A stretch of DNA of 64,000 nucleotides, from positions 23,770,247-23,834,246 of the forward strand of contig NC_086349.1 in NCBI RefSeq assembly GCF_036324505.1, in the 5' to 3' direction. The translations under genes were made by a program, and so were the position numbers. The stretch's first letter is position 1. The number at the start of each line of letters is the position of its first letter. The DNA comes from Eleginops maclovinus (Eukaryota > Chordata > Actinopteri > Perciformes > Eleginopidae). Shown here piece after piece: positions 62,101 to 64,000 of the stretch. Under the pieces are notes generated by a model. The model was given only the letters and a program-made list of their open reading frames with translations, was not told where the DNA came from and searched no databases.

Positions 62101-63996
62101 TTTTTTTAAGATGCTGATGTTATTTTAGATACTTTATGATGACATTTCAGAACAAAGCAGTTAATAATATCTTTCTCTCATGGAGTTTTTTTCTGTTTTT
62201 GAAAGATGGAATTTAGACATTTCAATACCATTTAAGGCGTAGTTTTTAGATCAGTGAATCTATTACTTTTTGAGAATACCCTGAGAAAATTCATCAAGAA
62301 ACATTTTTGGGAAAATAAATTAAGTTAAATAATACAATTTAAGCAAAAATATGAAAAAAAAAGAATCCAAAATTGTTTACAGTGTCGTCATCCTATTTGT
62401 CCTTATCAACAATCCATGTGATGTGAAACAGCATGCAGACACACTTTCATTAGTGCCCTTCTGAAAATGAACACTCATGCTTTAACTTTGCCTAATATAA
62501 TTACCACCTGTGTGCAGGATTACTACCGAAGGAAACTGTATCACATTACTTCTGTACGTCATTTCCAAAAGCAGTGGAGAGCAGAAACAATGAAACCACA
62601 AACATGAAGACTTCGTTATGTCCCGGGGAGAAGAGGTTCTTGGCATGACCAAAGAAAATAAAGCATCCCAATTTGCAATGCAAAAAAAGCCTTTGCTTTT
62701 GTCTTTGGCTTTCCAAACAAATGTGAGCTACTTTCAATGTCCGACTTCATATACACGAAAAAAAGGGGGTCATAAGATCTTAAGACAACCGAATGTCTGA
62801 AAAACAAATTCATATGCAAATCCAGCTGGGGAAATGCGATGGTCAAAACCACAAAGCTTAGACAGAAAAACCTCCAACCAAATAACATATGCATCTTCCA
62901 TATTATTTTAAGGATGTGATCTGGTGCTGTGGGAAAATGTTTTTCTTTGTCCAAACGGGACTCAAATGATCCACCATAGATCTACATCTGAACCCAAGAC
63001 ATACCACCATGTTTAGTGTTTGTACCTTTTGCTGTTGTTGTGTTTATATTGTTGATCTCAATGAGACGGTCTGATCAAATGACGGTATAACATGAAAGCA
63101 AATTAAAGAATTGCACTATTTCCTAACATTCTGCACATTCATACATACATACTTAAGGGAGTGCATCTGTCACGAACTGCCCTCTCGCATGAGTCACATA
63201 GTTACGAGTTATTAACACACAAGTTAATGAAAATGTGTGCTAGCATAAGGAGGAATGCTAATAGTATGTTGGCATTTTTGGGTTAGACAATCAATAAGCA
63301 AACAAGACAAGATAACTAAAGTAGGAATAAATATATAGGTTAATAAATGAACGTTTGAGGTAAGTTGTTAGGGTAAGACCCTTATTCAATTCATTATCTA
63401 GTCAATTAAAGTAAGTTAATTGACCTTTTTTGCTGGTTACAGCCTCTTTAATGTGAGCTTTTTTTGCTTTTTCCTGTTTTATATTATTGTAACCTGAATG
63501 TATTTTGGTTTTGATCTGATGGGTGGAATCAATAAGGGATATCTAAACACAGCCTTGGGTTATAATGGACATCTTTCATTCTTTTCTGACAAGTTATGGA
63601 CTAAATTATGAATATATATATGTGTAAAATAACTATTAGATCAGCCTCTGATGCTCATTTAAAATAGGACATGAATACGATGTCCACTATTTGTTTCTAT
63701 TTCATTTTGGTATAACATGACAGCCAAGATGATGGTTCCGCAGATAGTGTGTGATTTGACGATGAGTAAGAGCCATGATGGAGAGGTGGGTGGTGGTTTT
63801 GGGGGGTTAACAGAAAGGAGGGTGGAGGGGTGACCTTTGACTGACACTAACCGCAGGCAGGAAGGTGAAGAAGTTGTACTTCTGGTTGTTAATGACATTC
63901 CTCGGGTACCTCTGCTCCCTCTTTTCTGGGTGGCCGAGCCACACGGTGCGGGGACGGAAGTCGCCCATGCCACAGCATCGCGACCACGGGCAGCAC
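33193..63996 (-). CDS. atp9a: atp9a, P4-type (class 2) ATPase, exons 2-28; exon 1 lies outside the window
   Basis: Member of the P4 ATPase (lipid flippase) family, class 2, related to yeast Neo1; mammalian ATP9A acts at early and recycling endosomes and does not require a CDC50 subunit. The 27 exons give about 1023 residues plus stop. If exon 1 supplies 23 residues as in human, the total is 1046 (human 1047) and motif numbering agrees with human: actuator loop DGET with Glu at 195, PISL in M4 at 344-347, phosphorylated Asp in DKTG at 391, KGAD at 567-570, TGDK at 676-679, GDGGND at 783-788. Identity to ATP9A is very high; ATP9B is less likely because the neighbour is nfatc2. All introns are GT-AG. 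An unusual point is TLTLNEM after DKTG, where the family normally has TLTQN. The first residues and promoter are beyond base 64000. Confidence 0.95.
33330..34846 (-). other. atp9a: atp9a intron 27
   Basis: A GT-AG intron of 1.5 kb with a short AC array at 34144-34181. Nothing else recognised. Confidence 0.6.
34847..35050 (-). CDS. atp9a: atp9a exon 27 (M7-M9)
   Basis: Residues 935-1001: [60 protein letters not shown] and VFLPSLI. Multiple transmembrane helices. The LINE lies in the 3.1 kb intron upstream of it. Confidence 0.95.
35640..37957 (+). mobile_element. 5'-truncated LINE (L2/CR1-like), antisense in atp9a intron 26
   Basis: A non-LTR retrotransposon remnant comprising the region between endonuclease and reverse transcriptase, the full RT, the C-terminal region and a 3' UTR ending gcgcttacaaataaaatgt and an ATT trinucleotide tail (about 37938-37955), typical of fish L2-type LINEs. 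The endonuclease domain and 5' end are absent. The reading frame is free of stops from about 35643 to 37755, indicating a relatively recent insertion. The plus strand of the element is strikingly rich in C over G. No target-site duplication could be defined. Rex1 or another CR1-group clade is the alternative. Confidence 0.85.
35824..37755 (+). CDS. LINE ORF2-like reverse transcriptase (partial, no endonuclease)
   Basis: A reading frame of 643 codons from the first ATG, and open for a further 60 codons upstream (LNYY-like linker, [13 protein letters not shown]). RT motifs are in order: [19 protein letters not shown], the catalytic [16 protein letters not shown] (Asp about residue 279), [13 protein letters not shown] (from about 331), and [11 protein letters not shown] with YADD at residues 363-366 (36910-36921). 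The C-terminus has [14 protein letters not shown] and [17 protein letters not shown], the usual L2/CR1 tail. The key aspartates are intact. The missing 5' half means it could not encode a complete ORF2 protein. Confidence 0.88.
   Translation: MKTRKRQLERLHKKTGLTVHLQAYTDHLLQYKAALNTARSAYYSNLIHTGSNNHKALFSTVNKLLNPIDNISNSFTVDKCNSFLSFFQTKIDTIYSSLTASPTPLPSALPSTPLTSIPLSKFTLTSPADLSRIISTMKTSTCTLDPIPSSLVKYCFPTIAPLICKIINSSLSFPSVPPSLKLAAVTPIIKKPGLNPDIMNNFRPISNLPFLSKILERVVASQIKSHLNNNDLFEQFQSGFRTQHSTETALLKITNDLLLSSDSGLLSILILLDLSAAFDTINHSILLSRLKSLLNITDTALTWLHSYLTDRKQFIYVNNCSSTTAPLSQGVPQGSVLGPLLFIVYLLPLGQIIRRPGIHFHCYADDIQLYISTKSITPVTHSILSNCLSEIKTWMQENFLQLNYDKSDMILIGPNSLTQTAQDFHLTVNNSTLSPSPLCRNLGIIFDNNLSFNHHIKQVTKTAFFHLKNISRLRPSLSFTAAETLIHAFITSRLDYCNSIFYGTTSKLLHKLQYIQNSAARLLTHTRSRDHITPVLQNLHWLPVPQRIQFKLLLLTHKALHNQAPSYLTDLLHHYTPPRHLRSSDANLLTVPKTKHRTWGDRAFSVAAPTLWNSLPNHIRDCNDLTLFKSLLKTHLFHSAYNS
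38150..38207 (-). CDS. atp9a: atp9a exon 26
   Basis: Residues 915-933: [19 protein letters not shown] plus one base. Start of M7. The intron before it is only 92 bp. Confidence 0.94.
38300..38408 (-). CDS. atp9a: atp9a exon 25
   Basis: Residues 879-914: [20 protein letters not shown] then [16 protein letters not shown]. The [12 protein letters not shown] block is conserved in P4 ATPases. Confidence 0.95.
38549..38613 (-). CDS. atp9a: atp9a exon 24 (M5-M6)
   Basis: Residues 857-877: [21 protein letters not shown] plus two bases of Gly. Hydrophobic. Acceptor TCTAG, donor GTGAGA. Confidence 0.93.
38614..40217 (-). other. atp9a: atp9a intron 23
   Basis: A 1.6 kb intron containing the SINE copy S3 and AT-rich non-coding sequence. 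Confidence 0.6.
39436..39692 (-). mobile_element. tRNA-derived SINE, copy S3
   Basis: Minus strand: a tRNA-like head with a B-box ccagttcaagtcc, a body sharing ctgctcctaacactaggat with S1/S2 and an ending acaataaagttgaatc followed by repeated ttatc units. The tail differs from S1/S2, so it belongs to a related but distinct subfamily. Confidence 0.65.
40218..40373 (-). CDS. atp9a: atp9a exon 23 (to M5)
   Basis: Residues 805-856: [40 protein letters not shown] and [22 protein letters not shown] and the HGR-SYKR segment lead into transmembrane helix M5. Confidence 0.95.
40840..41020 (+). repeat. Dispersed 'gctaagctaagc' repeat, copy 2
   Basis: It contains tttccagcctttatgctaag, ctaagctaactggtc and ctaactctcagcaagaaag, blocks of a short repeat family frequent in teleost genomes. 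Related to copy 1 at 3900-4160. Lies in atp9a intron 22 (40374-41296). Confidence 0.45.
41297..41361 (-). CDS. atp9a: atp9a exon 22 (GDGGND hinge)
   Basis: Residues 784-804: [21 protein letters not shown]. With the split Gly this completes GDGGND, the magnesium-binding hinge motif. A 65 nt exon. Confidence 0.95.
41362..42596 (-). other. atp9a: atp9a intron 21
   Basis: A 1.2 kb intron holding SINE copy S2; the 42245-42345 stretch (ctacttggcaatagacctg) resembles a decayed retroposon 3' end. Confidence 0.55.
41817..42131 (-). mobile_element. tRNA-derived SINE, copy S2 (best head)
   Basis: On the minus strand it starts gtccagcagtggctcagtca, matching a pol III A-box (tggctcagtcagtagggg), with a B-box ggttcaagtcc about 40 bases on. 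The body then matches copy S1 nearly base for base to tgactaataaagagggtttc. This is the reference copy for the family here. Confidence 0.75.
42597..42741 (-). CDS. atp9a: atp9a exon 21 (P domain)
   Basis: Residues 735-782: [40 protein letters not shown] and [18 protein letters not shown] is the conserved P-domain block. The glycine of GDGGND is split over the following intron. Confidence 0.95.
42962..43051 (-). CDS. atp9a: atp9a exon 20
   Basis: Residues 705-734: [20 protein letters not shown] then [10 protein letters not shown]. Phase 0 at both ends. Acceptor CTTAG. Confidence 0.94.
43291..43495 (-). mobile_element. CCAAT-bearing MITE-like repeat, copy F (minus strand, partial)
   Basis: The reverse complement of the right half of the family: tgtctccatgctttaatgtt, aaaagctctttattgttctc, ctctgattggttagctggcc, gtgattggtcaacc and gatgtcccgccccttagcc. 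The left terminus is missing. Confidence 0.68.
44230..44247 (+). repeat. Poly(G) run
   Basis: Eighteen consecutive G residues in atp9a intron 19. Length in an assembly may be unreliable. Confidence 0.9.
44830..44928 (-). CDS. atp9a: atp9a exon 19 (TGDK)
   Basis: Residues 672-704: [20 protein letters not shown] then [17 protein letters not shown] is the P-domain motif. Human has Leu for the final Cys. The donor is consensus GTAAGT. Confidence 0.95.
44929..46306 (-). other. atp9a: atp9a intron 18
   Basis: A 1.4 kb intron. Around 45880-45965 the plus strand resembles a retroposon 3' end (cgctgttggacaaataaagg). Nothing else named. Confidence 0.5.
46307..46477 (-). CDS. atp9a: atp9a exon 18
   Basis: Residues 615-671: [40 protein letters not shown] and [17 protein letters not shown]. 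The donor GTCTGG is the weakest in the gene, but the protein match and phase require it. Confidence 0.94.
46478..47819 (-). other. atp9a: atp9a intron 17
   Basis: A 1.3 kb intron. Minus-strand LINE/SINE 3' end remnant near 46540-46700 (ataatacactttatttatac) and a GT tract at 47136-47173. Confidence 0.5.
47820..47903 (-). CDS. atp9a: atp9a exon 17
   Basis: Residues 587-614: [20 protein letters not shown] then [15 protein letters not shown] is a conserved block of the N domain. Confidence 0.95.
48021..48113 (-). CDS. atp9a: atp9a exon 16 (KGAD)
   Basis: Residues 556-586: [20 protein letters not shown] then [15 protein letters not shown] is the nucleotide-binding lysine motif. Acceptor TCCCAG, donor GTACAT. 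Confidence 0.95.
48557..48718 (-). CDS. atp9a: atp9a exon 15 (nucleotide-binding domain)
   Basis: Residues 502-555: [40 protein letters not shown] and [21 protein letters not shown] corresponds to the FxSxRKRM nucleotide-binding motif. Human has VALVQW at the start. Confidence 0.95.
48719..50591 (-). other. atp9a: atp9a intron 14
   Basis: A 1.9 kb intron of single-copy-looking sequence. A plus-strand open frame at 49506-49916 has no recognisable homology. Intron 15 (48114-48556) is likewise featureless. Confidence 0.5.
50592..50801 (-). CDS. atp9a: atp9a exon 14 (nucleotide-binding domain)
   Basis: Residues 432-501: [15 protein letters not shown] (variable linker), [40 protein letters not shown] and [16 protein letters not shown] is the typical P4 ATPase motif. 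Phase 0 at both ends. Confidence 0.95.
50802..52140 (-). other. atp9a: atp9a intron 13
   Basis: A 1.3 kb AT-rich intron. An inverted pair aaaaagctctcaaa / gagagctttttttt near 51128-51175 flanks a short spacer and could form a hairpin. No gene seen. Confidence 0.45.
52141..52253 (-). CDS. atp9a: atp9a exon 13 (TLT segment after the catalytic Asp)
   Basis: Residues 395-431: [20 protein letters not shown] then [17 protein letters not shown]. The codon for residue 398 is CTG (Leu), where human ATP9A and most P4 ATPases have Gln (DKTGTLTQN). All surrounding residues match. The donor is GTAAGA. Confidence 0.95.
52254..54124 (-). other. atp9a: atp9a intron 12
   Basis: A 1.9 kb intron with an AT-rich first half, a small GC-richer patch (53200-53270) and the hAT-like repeat at 53597-54108 immediately before exon 12's donor. 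Confidence 0.6.
53597..54108 (+). mobile_element. hAT-like non-autonomous repeat, copy 2
   Basis: It begins cagagttggatacattgact and ends cttccacccc; the interior has tgtactttattttctctact, ttttgcagatttacttcctg and gtacttttacttaagtaaag. The family is shared with 9246-9690, where the orientation is opposite. Non-coding. Confidence 0.5.
54125..54267 (-). CDS. atp9a: atp9a exon 12 (phosphorylation site)
   Basis: Residues 347-393: [20 protein letters not shown] then [20 protein letters not shown] and YLLTDKT. The catalytic Asp391 is in DKT-G, and the glycine codon is split over the next intron. The intron upstream is only 103 bp. Confidence 0.96.
54371..54531 (-). CDS. atp9a: atp9a exon 11 (M3-M4)
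   Basis: Residues 293-345: [13 protein letters not shown], hydrophobic [16 protein letters not shown] (M3), then [16 protein letters not shown] leading into the M4 PISL motif completed by exon 12. The M4 proline is present. Confidence 0.95.
54532..55190 (-). other. atp9a: atp9a intron 10
   Basis: It contains a minus-strand retroposon 3'-end remnant around 54700-54900 (ataaactttattaatccaaa). The adjacent introns 9 (55268-55926), 8 (56003-56392) and 7 (56474-57200) show nothing I can name. Confidence 0.5.
55191..55267 (-). CDS. atp9a: atp9a exon 10
   Basis: Residues 268-292: [20 protein letters not shown] then NPRHK, with the YTGRE segment before M3 that is common to P4 ATPases. Confidence 0.95.
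55927..56002 (-). CDS. atp9a: atp9a exon 9
   Basis: Residues 242-266: [20 protein letters not shown] then TVVAS; human has WAG at the WAS position. The donor is GTAAAT. Confidence 0.95.
56393..56473 (-). CDS. atp9a: atp9a exon 8
   Basis: Residues 215-241: [20 protein letters not shown] then FIGTFTR. Phase 0 at both ends. Nearly identical to human ATP9A. Confidence 0.95.
57201..57295 (-). CDS. atp9a: atp9a exon 7 (DGET loop)
   Basis: Residues 184-214: [20 protein letters not shown] then [15 protein letters not shown], with Glu195, is the dephosphorylation motif of P4 ATPases (TGES elsewhere). The acceptor is CCCCAG and the donor is GTGAGT. Confidence 0.96.
57470..58045 (+). mobile_element. 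Decayed LINE 3' end
   Basis: The interrupted plus-strand translation shows the C-terminal pattern of L2/CR1-type ORF2: ctgaactactgtaatggcgt (DYCNGV-like), ttacactggttccctgtatg (LHWFPV) and a tatctggaacaacattctc (WNNIL) segment, followed by aagcacttcggattgcc and gcgctatataaataaac at the end. Frameshifts and stops mark it as old. Lies in atp9a intron 6 (57296-58992). Confidence 0.6.
58993..59044 (-). CDS. atp9a: atp9a exon 6 (actuator domain)
   Basis: Residues 166-182, [17 protein letters not shown]; the VPAD segment is a P-type ATPase hallmark. A 52 nt exon with a TTGTAG acceptor and a GTAAAC donor. Confidence 0.94.
59045..59877 (-). other. atp9a: atp9a intron 5
   Basis: A 0.8 kb GT-AG intron; a 13-base T run near 59330. 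No other feature. Confidence 0.5.
59878..59936 (-). CDS. atp9a: atp9a exon 5 (actuator domain)
   Basis: Residues 147-165, [19 protein letters not shown], the VGDL beta-turn region of the P-type ATPase actuator domain. A 59 nt exon with a TTTCAG acceptor. Confidence 0.94.
59937..61346 (-). other. atp9a: atp9a intron 4
   Basis: A 1.4 kb AT-rich intron. Near 60890-60950 the plus strand ends like a retroposon (cccagtttggaattaataaa). Confidence 0.5.
61347..61455 (-). CDS. atp9a: atp9a exon 4 (M2 region)
   Basis: Residues 110-145: [20 protein letters not shown] and [16 protein letters not shown]. This is the second transmembrane helix and the start of the actuator domain. The donor is GTACGG. Confidence 0.95.
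61649..61762 (-). CDS. atp9a: atp9a exon 3 (M1 region)
   Basis: Residues 72-109, beginning [20 protein letters not shown] and ending [11 protein letters not shown]: the first transmembrane helix and the loop toward M2. Both boundaries are in phase 0, with a CACAG acceptor and a GTTTGT donor. Confidence 0.95.
61763..63851 (-). other. atp9a: atp9a intron 2
   Basis: A 2.1 kb AT-rich intron. I see no gene, RNA or named repeat in it. Confidence 0.5.
63852..63996 (-). CDS. atp9a: atp9a exon 2
   Basis: This exon encodes residues 24-71, including a Cys-rich stretch [31 protein letters not shown] and [15 protein letters not shown]. The N-terminal HPEKR/PRNVI signature is ATP9-specific. An AG at 63997-63998 is the likely acceptor, only a few bases from the window edge, and its phase agrees with the human exon 1/2 junction. 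The donor is GTTAGT. Confidence 0.88.
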
Positions 63997-64000
63997 CTGA

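Overview
The window is vertebrate nuclear DNA, almost certainly from a ray-finned (teleost, probably percomorph) fish. It has split genes with GT-AG introns, very long CA/TG microsatellites, tRNA-derived SINEs, an L2/CR1-like LINE, and several families of short non-autonomous DNA transposons of the kind common in teleosts. There are no prokaryotic operons, no CRISPR arrays and no rRNA or tRNA genes.

Two protein-coding genes lie head-to-tail on the minus strand. At high coordinates is atp9a, a class 2 P4-type ATPase related to yeast Neo1. All but its first exon is present: 27 coding exons from about 63996 down to the stop at 33193, about 1023 of an expected 1046 residues. About 11 kb further on is nfatc2, encoding the calcium/calcineurin-controlled transcription factor NFAT1, complete from 22249 to the stop at 2785. 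It has ten constitutive-position exons, and two alternative first exons (22192-22249 and 20700-20832) both end in phase 1 and can splice to the same second exon, giving predicted proteins of 861 and 886 residues. Every junction given here was placed by reading GT and AG on the minus strand and checking that phase is kept; both reconstructed reading frames close exactly. The pair matches the human 20q13 order ATP9A-NFATC2. It is paralogous to ATP9B-NFATC1 on human 18q23, so the arrangement is an old duplicated block.

Layout. 1-2784: a MITE-like repeat, then AT-rich DNA that is the probable nfatc2 3' UTR. 2785-22249: nfatc2 coding exons and introns; the largest intron (2841-9746) carries three long CA/TG tracts and a MITE fragment. 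22250-31500: the nfatc2 upstream region with two near-complete CCAAT-bearing MITEs, a SINE and other repeat remnants. 31500-33192: probable atp9a 3' UTR with a CA array. 33193-64000: atp9a. The intron at 35051-38149 holds a 5'-truncated LINE with an uninterrupted reverse-transcriptase reading frame, antisense to the gene; other introns hold two SINEs, hAT-like repeats and LINE remnants.

The two genes have no known shared pathway. ATP9A acts in endosomal membrane trafficking and NFATC2 in calcineurin-dependent transcription; their linkage is best read as ancestral synteny. I found no previously undescribed system. The points most worth a second look are the repeat family carrying CCAAT, GC-box and CRE-like sequences, a weakened regulatory-domain nuclear localisation signal in nfatc2, and a Gln-to-Leu difference next to the catalytic aspartate of atp9a.
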